Below, piece after piece: positions 23,580 to 32,810 of a stretch of 42,154 nt of DNA. The number at the start of each line of letters is the position of its first letter. Within the stretch, counting starts at the first letter, position 1. The translations under genes and the position numbers were made by a program. The notes beneath the pieces are model-generated. The model made no database searches and had not been told where the DNA came from. It saw only the letters and a list, made by a program, of their open reading frames with translations. The stretch comes from Bradyrhizobium niftali (lineage in GTDB: Bacteria; Pseudomonadota; Alphaproteobacteria; Rhizobiales; Xanthobacteraceae), in contig NZ_SPQT01000046.1 of NCBI RefSeq assembly GCF_004571025.1, positions 1 to 42,154 on the forward strand. Reading direction: 5' to 3'.

Positions 23580-24224
23580 CTACGCCACGCTTCGCGCGTT
23601 CTTGAATTCCTTCGCGATCTTGTCCAGCACGAACAGCGATCCCTCCGCGACGCCGAAATAGGCGCCGTGGGTCTGCATCTGGCCGGCATCGACCGCCTTC
23701 TGCACGAACGGGAAGGTCATCAGGTTTTCCAGGCTGCGGAACACCGCGGCCTTCTCGATGCGCTCGACGAACTGCGCCATGGTCTCGCGGTCGCGCTGCT
23801 CGACCACCTCGCCCGGCTTGATGAACATCTGCATCCATTTGCCGATGAAGTCACCGGGGGTGAGCGGCTCGATCTTGTCGACGAAGGCGCGGATGCCGCC
23901 GCATTGCGCGTGCCCGAGCACCACGATGTGCTTCACCTTCAGCACCTTCACAGCATATTCCAGCGCCGCCGAGACGCCATGCGCGTTGCCGTCGGGCTGA
24001 TACACCGGCACCAGATTTGCGATGTTGCGGACGACGAACAATTCGCCCGGGCCGACGTCGAAGATCACCTCGGGCGAGACGCGGCTGTCGCAGCAGCCGA
24101 TCACCATCACTTCCGGCGACTGCCCCTTCACCGACAGCTCGCGATAGCGGGTCTGCTCGGTCGGCAGCCGCTGGGTGGCGAAGGCCCTGTAGCCTTCCAG
24201 CAAATGCTCTGGGAATGTGATCAT
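23580..24224 (-). CDS. beta-class carbonic anhydrase
   Basis: A 214-residue zinc enzyme interconverting CO2 and bicarbonate. Zinc ligands are Cys44 in GCCDSRV (with the Asp46/Arg48 dyad), His105 and Cys108 in VLGHAQCGG. FVVRNIANLVP and the SAALEYAVKVLKVKHI helix-strand are typical of the plant-type clade. The ribosome-binding site is weak (TAGG). It is divergent from a CitE-like gene, with 111 bp between the starts. Length and motif spacing are normal. Confidence 0.95.
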   Translation of the reverse strand: MITFPEHLLEGYRAFATQRLPTEQTRYRELSVKGQSPEVMVIGCCDSRVSPEVIFDVGPGELFVVRNIANLVPVYQPDGNAHGVSAALEYAVKVLKVKHIVVLGHAQCGGIRAFVDKIEPLTPGDFIGKWMQMFIKPGEVVEQRDRETMAQFVERIEKAAVFRSLENLMTFPFVQKAVDAGQMQTHGAYFGVAEGSLFVLDKIAKEFKNARSVA

Positions 24225-24335
24225 GGCCTATGCCTAATCATAGACCGCAGGGGCGAACAAGCCTTTCGAATAGGCATGCCAGGTGCTATCGGCTCAGGTC
24301 AGAAGAGCTACGAGGAAACCGGAAGGACCATTCGC

Positions 24336-25217
24336 ATGACCCGCCCGCGCCGCAGCCATCTGTTCATGCCCGGCTCCAACCCCCGCGCGCTGGAAAAGGC
24401 GCGGAATCTGGCCGCCGACGGACTGATCCTCGATCTCGAGGATTCCGTCGCCCCCGACGCCAAGGCGGTGGCGCGCGACGGAATCGCCGCCGCGATCGCG
24501 GCCAAGGGGTTCGGCAAGCGCGAGGTCCTGATCCGGACCAATGGTCTCGACACGCCCTGGTGGGCGGATGACATCGCGATGGCGGCCAAGGCATCGCCTG
24601 ACGGCATTCTGGTTCCAAAAGTTTCAAGCGTCGAAGATCTCGACACGATCGGCCGTCGCCTTGCCGAGCTCGGCGCGGCGCCGACCGTAAGAGTCTGGGC
24701 CATGATCGAGACCGCGCGCGCCGTGCTCCATGCCGAGGAGCTGGCCGCCGCCGGGCGCGATCCGTCGAGGCGCCTCTCCGGTTTCGTGTTCGGGCCGAAC
24801 GACATCTCGCGCGAGACGCGAATCCGGATGTTGCCCGGCCGCGCCGCGATGATCCCGATGATCACCCACTGCATCCTGGCGACGCGCGCCCACGGCCTCG
24901 AAATCCTCGACGGCCCCTACAGCGACATCAACAATTCCGACGGCTTTGCCACCGAATGCGCGCAGGGCCGCGACCTCGGCTTCGACGGCAAGACGCTGAT
25001 CCATCCCTCGCAGATCGAAGCCTGCAACGCGATCTTCACGCCGCCGGAAGAGGAAGTCGCGCGCGCGCGAAAGATCATCGCGGCGTTCGAATTGCCGGAG
25101 AACGTCTCGCGCGGCGCGATCCGGCTGGATGGCGCGATGGTGGAGCGCCTGCACGCCGACATGGCGCGTCGCACGATCGAGATCGCAGACGCGATCGCCG
25201 CGATGAGCAAGGGCTGA
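24336..25217 (+). CDS. HpcH/HpaI-family CitE-like CoA-ester lyase
   Basis: 293 residues from the ATG at 24336. The open frame runs far upstream through the carbonic anhydrase gene, but the conserved start MTRPRRSHLFMPGSNPRALE fixes the N-terminus. The TIM-barrel CitE fold shows LILDLEDSVAPDAK (metal-binding region), VLIRTNGLDTPWW, the Glu of WAMIETARAV, FGPNDISRET and a C-terminal GKTLIHPSQIEACN. Family members cleave citryl-, malyl- or citramalyl-CoA, or act as malyl-CoA thioesterases; which applies here cannot be read. No citD, citF or CoA-transferase genes are near, so it is a stand-alone CitE homolog. A HAD phosphatase gene follows after 3 bp. Confidence 0.9.
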   Translation: MTRPRRSHLFMPGSNPRALEKARNLAADGLILDLEDSVAPDAKAVARDGIAAAIAAKGFGKREVLIRTNGLDTPWWADDIAMAAKASPDGILVPKVSSVEDLDTIGRRLAELGAAPTVRVWAMIETARAVLHAEELAAAGRDPSRRLSGFVFGPNDISRETRIRMLPGRAAMIPMITHCILATRAHGLEILDGPYSDINNSDGFATECAQGRDLGFDGKTLIHPSQIEACNAIFTPPEEEVARARKIIAAFELPENVSRGAIRLDGAMVERLHADMARRTIEIADAIAAMSKG

Positions 25218-25220
25218 GGT

Positions 25221-25880
25221 GTGTCCCCGGCCCGATCCGTCCTTCTGGATCTCGACGGAACGCTGATCGATTCGCGGCCGGGCATTGTCGCAAGCTGCAC
25301 AGCCGCATTGCGTGTGCTCGGGCACGATCGAGGCAAGGCACCTGACATAGCGATCGGTCCGCCACTCGAAGACATCTTGCGGACGCTGCTGCAGGCATAT
25401 GGCGACGACCGGATCGATGAAGCCGTCGTCGCCTATCGTCAGCACTACGGTGAAAGCGGCTTGCTCGGAAGCGAGCCCTATCCTGGAATCGGCGGAACAC
25501 TCCAGGAATTGCGGCAAGCCGGATTGAGGATCTACCTCGCGACATCGAAGCGCGAAGTCTTCGCGCGACGGATCCTGGAGAACCTGAATTTGGCGGTGTA
25601 TTTCGACGGCATCCACGGCTCGGTGCCGGGCGGCACGCTCGATCATAAGGCCGAGTTACTCGCCCATATCCTGTCTGAATACGGCATCGCCGCCTCGCAC
25701 AGCCTCATGATCGGCGATCGCCGCCACGACATCGTCGGCGCTCATGCGGTCACGATGCGCGGGCTTGGCGTGCTCTGGGGATATGGCAGCCGGGATGAGC
25801 TGGAGGCGGCCGGCGCGGATCAATTGGTGGAGCGGCCAGCCGATCTCGCGCGCACGGCTCTATCGATGCTGAACGGATAG
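25221..25880 (+). CDS. HAD-superfamily phosphatase (phosphoglycolate-phosphatase-like)
   Basis: 219 residues with a GTG start only 3 bp after the CitE-like stop, so translation is probably coupled. Motif I is VLLDLDGTLIDSRPG (nucleophile Asp10, Asp12), motif II is the Thr/Ser of YLATSKREVF, and motifs III/IV are DHKAEL and MIGDRRHDIVGAHA. The helical cap sits between motifs I and II, the C1 arrangement of Gph-like phosphatases. A role in C2 metabolism beside a CitE-like lyase is plausible but inferred from position only. Confidence 0.9.
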   Translation: MSPARSVLLDLDGTLIDSRPGIVASCTAALRVLGHDRGKAPDIAIGPPLEDILRTLLQAYGDDRIDEAVVAYRQHYGESGLLGSEPYPGIGGTLQELRQAGLRIYLATSKREVFARRILENLNLAVYFDGIHGSVPGGTLDHKAELLAHILSEYGIAASHSLMIGDRRHDIVGAHAVTMRGLGVLWGYGSRDELEAAGADQLVERPADLARTALSMLNG

Positions 25881-25903
25881 TCTTCGTCGCAATCCGCGCC
25901 GCG

Positions 25904-26323
25904 TCAACGCGGCGCGAGGTCGGCGCGATCGAGCGATTCCAGCGTCGCGGCATTGGCGCAGTAGCCGTGATAGTTCTCCGCGGCGGTGCCGTCGGCGAGA
26001 TCGCGGTCGCATTCGCCCTTGTGATCGCAGAGCGAGCAGACCCGCTCCATGTCGCGCAGCAGCAGCGGCTGTGCGCGGCCGAGCCCTTCGGCGCTGATGC
26101 CGAGCTGCTCCAGCATCTTCGGCAGTTCATCTGCGGCGTGCTTGCCATGACGGACCAGCTCTTCGAGATCGTCGGGCGCGATCCTGAGATCGCTGGCGAT
26201 CCGGTCGAAATCGGCGCGATCGAGCTGCCGCATCTCGTTCATCTCGCGGCGATGCTTCAACCAGCTGGCAAAGGCGTCGATGAGATCCTGAACGATGGGA
26301 TAAGGCCTGGTTGCGGTGCTCAT
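25904..26323 (-). CDS. DUF6455-like cysteine-motif protein
   Basis: 139 residues; GGAG lies 8 nt before the ATG. The N-terminal half (FASWLKHRREMNEMRQLDRA) resembles the short DUF1127-type helix common in rhizobia, and FDRIASDLRIAPDDLEELV continues it. The C-terminal half has CSLCDHKGECDRDL and a final Cys in YHGYCANA, a C-x2-C-x5-C...C set that could bind zinc or an Fe-S cluster. This matches my recollection of the DUF6455 family, whose function I do not know. It is cytoplasmic, without membrane segments. Confidence 0.82.
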   Translation of the reverse strand: MSTATRPYPIVQDLIDAFASWLKHRREMNEMRQLDRADFDRIASDLRIAPDDLEELVRHGKHAADELPKMLEQLGISAEGLGRAQPLLLRDMERVCSLCDHKGECDRDLADGTAAENYHGYCANAATLESLDRADLAPR

Positions 26324-26632
26324 GCGATGCTCCGTTTGGGTCGTGGAATTGGAGCGAGATTAGGCACAATGGTGCAGGAGCGCGTTGCGCTGGATCAAAT
26401 TGGGAAGGGATCAAGGAATTGCTCTTGTGTCCCGGACGCGCTGCAGCGTGTCCGCGACGGGTGCAACGTGATCGCGTGTAGGGCGCAAATCCTTCCACAT
26501 CGTCATGGCCGGGCTTGACCCGGCCATCCACGCCTTGCTGGGCAGCGCGAAGAACGTGGATGCCCGGGACAAGCCCGGGCATGACGACCTCTTTCGACGC
26601 TTATATGCGATTGCTCGAAGCGCAGAGGAGAG
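26324..26632. other. non-coding gap with a family V repeat
   Basis: 309 bp between the DUF6455 start and the glycosyltransferase stop. It holds the family V palindrome (26502-26585). The rest, next to 26324-26400, should contain the DUF6455 promoter. No gene is supported here. Confidence 0.6.
26502..26585. repeat. palindromic intergenic element, family V
   Basis: GTCATGGCCGGGCTTGACCC and GGACAAGCCCGGGCATGAC arms, with an inner GGCCATCCACG/CGTGGATGCCC pair. It is related to the copy in the sdhA-sdhB gap. Confidence 0.9.
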
Positions 26633-27418
26633 CTACGCGAACCGCTCCGTCGCCCACGCATACAGGCTGCCCGGGATCGGCTTCTCGCCGCCGCGGCCCT
26701 TGGGCGAGATGTGCAGGCCGATGATCTCGGGGTCGGTGACGAGGCCGAGATAGCTCGAGGGATCGAAGAACAGCTTCGGCTCGGCGTGCACGGCGTAGAA
26801 CGACTGCTTCGGCAGTGCGCGGCCCAGCTCGCCGGTGCGGCGCGCCAGTGCAGTCAGCGCCGCAGGTCCGAAGATCGCGACACGGATGTCCGAGAGGCGA
26901 TTCGAGCCGCCGCGCAGGCGACGCATCATGAAGGTGATGCGATGGCGCACTGACAGCCAGTTCGGCGTCAGCTCCTCCTGCTCCATCAGCTCTTCGAAGG
27001 CGGCAACGATGCCGTGCCCGGGCGGCAGGTAGATCACGGAATTGCCAAGCTGGCGCGGCCGCTCCCAGGCGAAGTAGGGCTTTGCCGGATCGATCTCGAC
27101 GGGCTTCAAGAGCAGCACATCGGCATCGAGCCAGAGGCCGAGGCCCTTCGCCATCAGCTTCATGCGGAAGAAGTCGCTGAACTGAAGCGTGGTCCAGTCG
27201 CGCCAGCTTCCGTCGGGCTGCGGCGGCCGCAATCGTTCGGAGAACGCGTGCGGCAGGATCGCTTCGGCATCCGCATTGCCGACGCCCGCAGGCAGACCGG
27301 GAATGGTGTCAAAGCTGTAGACCGTGACCTTGTGGCCGGCAGCTAACTGCGAGCGCAGGCAGGTCTGGCGCAGGGCGTCCATCGGGCCGTGCCAGAAGGT
27401 GACGATGTCGGGCAGCAT
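26633..27418 (-). CDS. DXD-type glycosyltransferase-like protein
   Basis: 261 residues. The N-terminus LPDIVTFWHGPMDALRQTC and the DXD region SDFFRMKLMAKGLGLWLDAD followed by VLLLKP resemble the sugar-binding DXD glycosyltransferases of the Gly_transf_sug/capsular type. The remaining part, with KPYFAWERPRQLGNSVIYLP, fits the nucleotide-sugar fold. There is no signal peptide or membrane segment, so it should act in the cytoplasm. The donor and acceptor are unknown, and no polysaccharide cluster is adjacent. No clear ribosome-binding site is seen, and a 49-bp palindromic element begins 13 bp upstream of the start. Confidence 0.8.
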   Translation of the reverse strand: MLPDIVTFWHGPMDALRQTCLRSQLAAGHKVTVYSFDTIPGLPAGVGNADAEAILPHAFSERLRPPQPDGSWRDWTTLQFSDFFRMKLMAKGLGLWLDADVLLLKPVEIDPAKPYFAWERPRQLGNSVIYLPPGHGIVAAFEELMEQEELTPNWLSVRHRITFMMRRLRGGSNRLSDIRVAIFGPAALTALARRTGELGRALPKQSFYAVHAEPKLFFDPSSYLGLVTDPEIIGLHISPKGRGGEKPIPGSLYAWATERFA

Positions 27419-27431
27419 GGCCGGAAGCTTA

Positions 27432-27480
27432 GAGCATGATCCGGAAAAGTGTGCAGCGGTTTTCCGAAAAGATCATGCTC
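27432..27480. repeat. 49-bp palindromic element GAGCATGATC...GATCATGCTC
   Basis: Ends GAGCATGATC and GATCATGCTC are perfect complements; inner CGGAAAA and TTTTCCG also pair. I recall this sequence as very frequent between genes of rhizobia, but copy number cannot be checked here. It sits between the leuD terminator and the glycosyltransferase start. Confidence 0.9.
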
Positions 27481-27504
27481 AAACAACAGGTGATAATCAG
27501 GACA

Positions 27505-27538
27505 AAGAAAAAGCCCCGGCGCTGTCAGCACCGGGGCT
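27505..27538 (-). terminator. intrinsic terminator of leuD
   Basis: Read on the minus strand, AGCCCCGG and CCGGGGCT form the base of a stem, extended internally by GCTG/CAGC pairs, and TTTTTCTTT follows. It lies 17 bp past the leuD stop. Confidence 0.88.
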
Positions 27539-27555
27539 CGAACGAAAATCTGAGA

Positions 27556-28161
27556 TCAGGCCCAGGCGCGTTCGCGCTTGAGCTTGTCCTCATAGGTGTC
27601 GATCGAGGCCTTCTTCTCCATCGTCAAGCCGATGTCGTCGAGGCCGTTGATCAGGCAGTGCTTGCGGAACGGGTCGATCTCGAACTTGACCTTGCCACCG
27701 TCGGGGCCGCGGATTTCCTGGTTCGGCAGGTCGATCGTCAGTGTCGCGTTGGCGCCGCGCTCGGCGTCGTCGAACAGCTTGTCGAGGTCTTCTTGGGCAA
27801 CGCGGATCGGCAGAATGCCGTTCTTGAAGCAGTTGTTGTAGAAGATGTCGCCGAACGAGGTCGAGATCACGCAGCGGATGCCGAAATCGAGCAGCGCCCA
27901 GGGCGCGTGCTCGCGGCTCGAACCGCAGCCGAAATTGTCGCCGGCGACCAGCACCTTCGAATTGCGATAGGCTGGCTGGTTGAGGACGAAATCCGGATTC
28001 TCGCTGCCGTCGTCCTTGTAGCGCTGCTCGGAGAAGAGCCCCTTGCCAAGGCCGGTGCGCTTGATGGTCTTGAGGTACTGCTTCGGAATGATCATGTCGG
28101 TGTCGACATTGATGATCTTCAGCGGCGCCGCGACGCCTTCCAGCGTAGTGAACTTGTCCAT
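27556..28161 (-). CDS. leuD: 3-isopropylmalate dehydratase small subunit
   Basis: 201 residues. With LeuC it isomerises 2- to 3-isopropylmalate in leucine synthesis. The N-terminus MDKFTTLEGVAAPLKIINVD, the substrate-domain GDNFGCGSSREHAPWAL and FKNGILPIRVAQEDLDKL are diagnostic of LeuD. The length is normal. GGGAAAG lies upstream of the ATG. It is not adjacent to leuC, which lies 3.2 kb away on the same strand with six or more small genes between. A strong terminator follows. Confidence 0.97.
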   Translation of the reverse strand: MDKFTTLEGVAAPLKIINVDTDMIIPKQYLKTIKRTGLGKGLFSEQRYKDDGSENPDFVLNQPAYRNSKVLVAGDNFGCGSSREHAPWALLDFGIRCVISTSFGDIFYNNCFKNGILPIRVAQEDLDKLFDDAERGANATLTIDLPNQEIRGPDGGKVKFEIDPFRKHCLINGLDDIGLTMEKKASIDTYEDKLKRERAWA

Positions 28162-28242
28162 GGTTGCGCTTTCCCGGGTGGTCTAGGGGGAACAGGTATT
28201 TATCGCGATCGGGGGCCGAATCCTAGGCCGAATTCGGCAGAT

Positions 28243-28653
28243 CTAATCTGCTTGACCCGTCTCCTGGGCCTCAATCGCCGCCATATCGTCGTCCGAAAGG
28301 CCGAAATGGTGGCCGATCTCGTGGATCAGGACGTGGCGGACGATATGGCCGAGGGTCTCGTCGTGCTCGGCCCAGTAATCCAGGATCGGCCGGCGGTAGA
28401 GCCAGACCATGTTGGGCAGCCGCGCCACGTCGCCAAAGCTCTGCTGGGGCAGGCCGACGCCCTGGAATAGGCCGAGCAGGTCGAACTCGCTCTCGCAGTC
28501 CATCTCGTCCAGGACCTCCTCGGTCGGGAAGTCGTCGACGCGGATGATCACGCCCTCGCACAGCCCGCGAAACTCCGCCGGCAGGCGCTCGAACAATTCG
28601 TGGGCCACCGCTTCCATCTCGGCCAGCGAGGGGGCCTTCAATTCCGTCCACAT
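28243..28653 (-). CDS. zincin-like metallopeptidase-family protein
   Basis: 136 residues with the zinc motif HEIGHHFGL inside HVLIHEIGHHFGLSDDDM (two His and the catalytic Glu; the third ligand is probably further along, in an acidic run). MVWLYRRPILDYWAEHDE precedes it. Small proteins of this design (the DUF1025/Zincin_1 group) are common in alphaproteobacteria; their substrate is not established. There is no signal peptide. It is 81 bp upstream of leuD in the same direction, so it could share its transcript. Confidence 0.9.
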   Translation of the reverse strand: MWTELKAPSLAEMEAVAHELFERLPAEFRGLCEGVIIRVDDFPTEEVLDEMDCESEFDLLGLFQGVGLPQQSFGDVARLPNMVWLYRRPILDYWAEHDETLGHIVRHVLIHEIGHHFGLSDDDMAAIEAQETGQAD

Positions 28654-28754
28654 GGACTTCTCTTAGCGTGGGTTCCGCGGCGTTGCATCCCGCTTTATAA
28701 GATCGAGCGTTGACGTCGCGCGTGAAAACGGGGAGCGTACGACGCATCAAGGGG

Positions 28755-29105
28755 ATGGCTCAGGTCAGTGGTGGTGTGATGCGGGCGGGAACAGCAGTAC
28801 CGGTTCTACTGTGCATGGGGTTGTTTTCGACTTTTTTTGTCGTTGCCCCAACCCCGGCCCAGGCCCAGACGGCCGGCCCCGACATCCGGCTGGCCCAGGC
28901 CGTCTCGCCCGACTCCCCGCCGCCGCGCAGGCGGCCCCAGACGCGCCTGCGCGTTACGCCCTATTACAGCCCGGACGGCGTCTATCCGCGCTACAATCCC
29001 GGTCCCGATGCGGTCCGCGAGTGCAACGCCACTTATGTGCAGGAATACCGGCCTAGCGGCACGGTGATCGTGCCGCATATGAGCTGCTACTGGCGCCGGG
29101 GCTGA
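28755..29105 (+). CDS. exported hypothetical protein (116 aa)
   Basis: The ATG at 28755 is the first ATG; the frame also opens at a TTG at 28710, and an ATG at 28779 is a further possibility. A signal peptide covers about residues 9-37 (VPVLLCMGLFSTFFVVAP, cleavage after AQA). The mature part has a Pro/Arg-rich stretch (PPPRRRPQTRLRV), TPYYSPDGVYPRYNPGPDAV and two cysteines (RECNATY, MSCYWRR) that may pair. No known domain. It is divergent from the metallopeptidase gene. Confidence 0.78.
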   Translation: MAQVSGGVMRAGTAVPVLLCMGLFSTFFVVAPTPAQAQTAGPDIRLAQAVSPDSPPPRRRPQTRLRVTPYYSPDGVYPRYNPGPDAVRECNATYVQEYRPSGTVIVPHMSCYWRRG

Positions 29106-29112
29106 CGCCCCC

Positions 29113-29322
29113 TCAATTCCCGCGGAGCGCGCCGATCAGGCCGGCGCCGACAACAGCTGCGGACGCGCCATAGACCAGGATCGTCATCACGAGCTGAGTC
29201 AGCGGGCTCGCCGCGCCGGCCTCGACGCCCGGTCCCTGCGCGGCAATCGCCGAGCTCGCGCCGAGCGCAAGGCTCGCTGCGATCGCGAGGCGAGATATCC
29301 GCAATCCGCTGGAATTCGGCAT
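29113..29322 (-). CDS. small exported/membrane hypothetical protein (69 aa)
   Basis: The ATG at 29322 is chosen because AGGAG lies 6 nt upstream; the frame runs upstream to 29460 without a better site. Residues 1-28 form a signal peptide or first membrane segment (RISRLAIAASLALGASSAIA, cleavage after IAA). A second hydrophobic helix (TQLVMTILVYGASAAVVGAG) fills the C-terminal half. The end ALRGN is short and polar. No family recognised. It converges on the preceding 116-aa gene with a 7-bp gap. Confidence 0.68.
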   Translation of the reverse strand: MPNSSGLRISRLAIAASLALGASSAIAAQGPGVEAGAASPLTQLVMTILVYGASAAVVGAGLIGALRGN

Positions 29323-29620
29323 GACCATCTCCTGCATTCGCTCGACCAGAAGATACGTTCGTCGCTGACGGCCGGTTTTGGTGGCGCGCGAAATGTTGCG
29401 CCCAGGCTCAGGAACTTGTCGCGTGCCCTCTGCATTCGCGTCCGGGGCGCGTTCATCCATAGCCTATTCAGTCTCAAGGCTCCAGAGCTCGGCCCTCATC
29501 CTTGTGTCGTAACACCATTGGCGCCGTCATCATTGGCGCGGGCATCGTCATCACCGCCGGGCCTGTTTTAACTTGCAGAGGGCCTGGTGAAGCCCGCATG
29601 CTCAAGGCGCGGAGGTCGTC

Positions 29621-29881
29621 ATGACGCGATGGATTGCATTGGCCGTTCTCGTTGGGCTCGTCGCCGGTTTGCCTCGCGCTTCCGCGATGCAGAGAACGAC
29701 GAAGCCGGATGCCTCGGCGGGGATCGCAGTTTTTGATGCGCGACGACACGCGCGACACCACGACATTGCGCGGCACTCTGCGCCCCATGATCCGCGCTAC
29801 TACGCGCGGCCCGTCTACTACCGTCCCTATCCTTACGGCGTGCCTGCGCCGTTCGTATTCGGCTATGGACCGTTCTGGTGA
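29621..29881 (+). CDS. small exported His/Tyr/Pro-rich protein (86 aa)
   Basis: GGAGG with a 5-nt spacer before the ATG makes the start firm. Residues 1-22 are a signal peptide (MTRWIALAVLVGLVAG, cleavage after SASA-like PRASA). The mature protein is rich in His, Arg and Asp at first (DARRHARHHDIARH) and then in Tyr/Pro (RYYARPVYYRPYPYG), ending FGYGPFW. It has no cysteine. No known domain; a periplasmic role is inferred from the signal peptide. Confidence 0.78.
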   Translation: MTRWIALAVLVGLVAGLPRASAMQRTTKPDASAGIAVFDARRHARHHDIARHSAPHDPRYYARPVYYRPYPYGVPAPFVFGYGPFW

Positions 29882-29890
29882 GTTGCTACT

Positions 29891-30190
29891 CTAACCGACG
29901 GGCGCAAATCCCTTCACCAGCAGCACGGTCGCCTGCGCGCCCGCCTTGCGGTCTTGCGAGATCTCGACATAGTCGGGCGAGTTGGAGAAGGCGAAAAACG
30001 CGGCCTCGTCGGGAAACGACATCATGACAAGCTTGTCATGCGGCCACGCGCCTTCGAGCACGCTCGGATGTTCATCGGCCGCAAGCAGTCGTCCGTTGAA
30101 TTTCTTGAACACATCGAAGAACCGCGCCTGGTAGCGGTCATAGGCCGCGCGGTCCGTCATCTTCAATTGCGCGATTGCGTAGACAGTCAT
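29891..30190 (-). CDS. DUF1330-domain protein
   Basis: 99 residues forming one ferredoxin-like alpha/beta domain. MTVYAIAQLKMTDRAAYDRY is the typical first strand and helix, GRLLAADEHPSVLEGAW the middle part, and MMSFPDEAAFFAFSNSPDY with the final strand completes it. The function of DUF1330 proteins is not established. AAGGA with a 10-nt spacer supports the ATG. A family I palindrome lies just upstream (30224-30308). Confidence 0.9.
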   Translation of the reverse strand: MTVYAIAQLKMTDRAAYDRYQARFFDVFKKFNGRLLAADEHPSVLEGAWPHDKLVMMSFPDEAAFFAFSNSPDYVEISQDRKAGAQATVLLVKGFAPVG

Positions 30191-30223
30191 CGCAAAGATT
30201 CCTTCGTAAGGATCGCAATCTTG

Positions 30224-30308
30224 TAGCCTGGATGGAGCGCAGCGAAATCCGGGATTGGCGCGGAGCGCAAGACGTTTCCCGGATTACGCAACGCTCCATC
30301 CGGGCTAC
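30224..30308. repeat. palindromic intergenic element, family I
   Basis: GTAGCCTGGATGGAGCGCAG...CGCTCCATCCGGGCTAC, the same outer arms as the 2108-2193 copy with a shortened, altered interior. It lies 33 bp upstream of the DUF1330 ATG. Confidence 0.9.
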
Positions 30309-30463
30309 GAAGCGCATCGCTCGGAGGGACGCTCATTCATGAGGCGTTCACGTCGCCGTCCCTAATTTAATCTTGGGAGCGACCGCAAGTGAACAGCCGA
30401 ATGAACAGCGGTGGCGCGATACGCTGCGCCGCAATGCGGCTGTGCGGGTTCAGGGAGAATTCC

Positions 30464-30988
30464 ATGCTGAGGATTTTGGGTGTTGGGACAAGCCCGCTAC
30501 GCTTGCTCGGGCTTGCGGCCGTTGCCACGCTGATGCTGTCGGCCGGGACTGCGCGCCGCGCCGAGGCGATGACTCCAATCAATCCAACGGCGTTGCCGGC
30601 GGCGAAGGCCGCAAGCGACGACCTCGTCACGCAGGTTCGCCACGGCGGCGGGGGACATGGCGGTGGCGGACATTTTCACGGCGGCGGCGGCGGTGGCTTC
30701 CGCGGTGGCGGCGGACATTTCGGCGGCTTCCATGGTGGCGGCTTCCGCGCCGCGCCGGCCTTCCACGGCGGTGGCATTCGCTACGGAGGAGTTCGCCACT
30801 ACGGCGGAGGCGGATTTCATCGCTACGGAATCTATCGCCCGCATTATGGCTATCGCCACTTCCACCGGCGCTATTATTCCGGCGGCTACTATCCCTACTA
30901 CCACTATCCGCGCCGCTGCCGGATCATCTGGACCTATTACGGCCCGCGCCGCATCTGCCGCTGGCACTATCCGTACCGCTATTGGTGA
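30464..30988 (+). CDS. exported Gly/His/Tyr-rich repetitive protein (174 aa)
   Basis: The ATG at 30464 follows AGGGAG with a 6-nt spacer; the frame is open upstream to 30389. Residues 1-33 are a signal peptide (RLLGLAAVATLMLSAG, cleavage after AEA). After a short linker comes a Gly/His repeat region (HGGGGHGGGGHFHGG, then GGFHGGGFR) and a C-terminal domain dominated by Tyr, His and Arg (YRPHYGYRHFHRRYY), with two cysteines near the end (RRCRIIW, RICRW). The composition suggests metal binding or a surface coat; no family is named with certainty. Confidence 0.82.
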   Translation: MLRILGVGTSPLRLLGLAAVATLMLSAGTARRAEAMTPINPTALPAAKAASDDLVTQVRHGGGGHGGGGHFHGGGGGGFRGGGGHFGGFHGGGFRAAPAFHGGGIRYGGVRHYGGGGFHRYGIYRPHYGYRHFHRRYYSGGYYPYYHYPRRCRIIWTYYGPRRICRWHYPYRYW

Positions 30989-31002
30989 TGTGAGTTAGCG
31001 CC

Positions 31003-31083
31003 GTCATTCCGGGGCGATGCGAAGCATCGAACCCGGAATCTCGAGATTCCGGGTCTGGCGCTTACGCGCCATCCCGGAATGAC
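31003..31083. repeat. palindromic intergenic element, family IV
   Basis: GTCATTCCGGGGCGATGC...CATCCCGGAATGAC with an inner CCCGGAATCTCGAGATTCCGGG palindrome written as two arms. It fills the convergent gap between the Gly/His-rich gene (stop 30988) and the 69-aa protein (stop 31100). Confidence 0.92.
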
Positions 31084-31099
31084 GTCGGTATTGGATGGC

Positions 31100-31309
31100 C
31101 TAGAGCCAATCCTTCAGCTTCCACGACGAAGCCTTCCACCGCATCAAATTCTCGATCTTCCACTGCCGGAACATCGCCGGCGGCCAGCGGCTGAGCTTTG
31201 AGGTCTCCTCGACCTCCGGCTTGGCGACGATGCGCAAGGGTGTCGTGCGCCGCCGGTGCTGGCGCGTCGCCTCGCTGATCAGATCGACATATTCAGGCTT
31301 GTTGGCCAT
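31100..31309 (-). CDS. small basic hypothetical protein (69 aa)
   Basis: The start is the ATG at 31309 because GAGGA lies 8 nt before it. The product, MANKPEYVDLISEATRQHRR..., is basic, with three or more Trp residues near the end (RQWKIENLMRWKASSWKLKD). It has no membrane segment, signal peptide or cysteine. Nucleic-acid binding would fit the composition, but no family was recognised. It lies 94 bp downstream of leuC in the same direction. Confidence 0.72.
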   Translation of the reverse strand: MANKPEYVDLISEATRQHRRRTTPLRIVAKPEVEETSKLSRWPPAMFRQWKIENLMRWKASSWKLKDWL

Positions 31310-31403
31310 GAGGCGTGTCCTCGCGAAGCCGTCGCGAGGACACAATGTCGGCGCTGCCGCTTAACAGCCGCTTGCCGCTTTAGCTCAAATTGCGGGGAGC
31401 AAC

Positions 31404-32810
<1,407 letters not shown>

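Noticed and set aside
23667..24335. Long N-terminal extension of the CitE-like protein
   Set aside because: The open frame continues upstream only as antisense of the carbonic anhydrase gene. The family-typical N-terminus begins at the ATG at 24336.
27432..27480. Insertion-sequence end or MITE with target duplication
   Set aside because: No transposase, no flanking direct repeats and only 49 bp. It is better described as a dispersed palindromic repeat.
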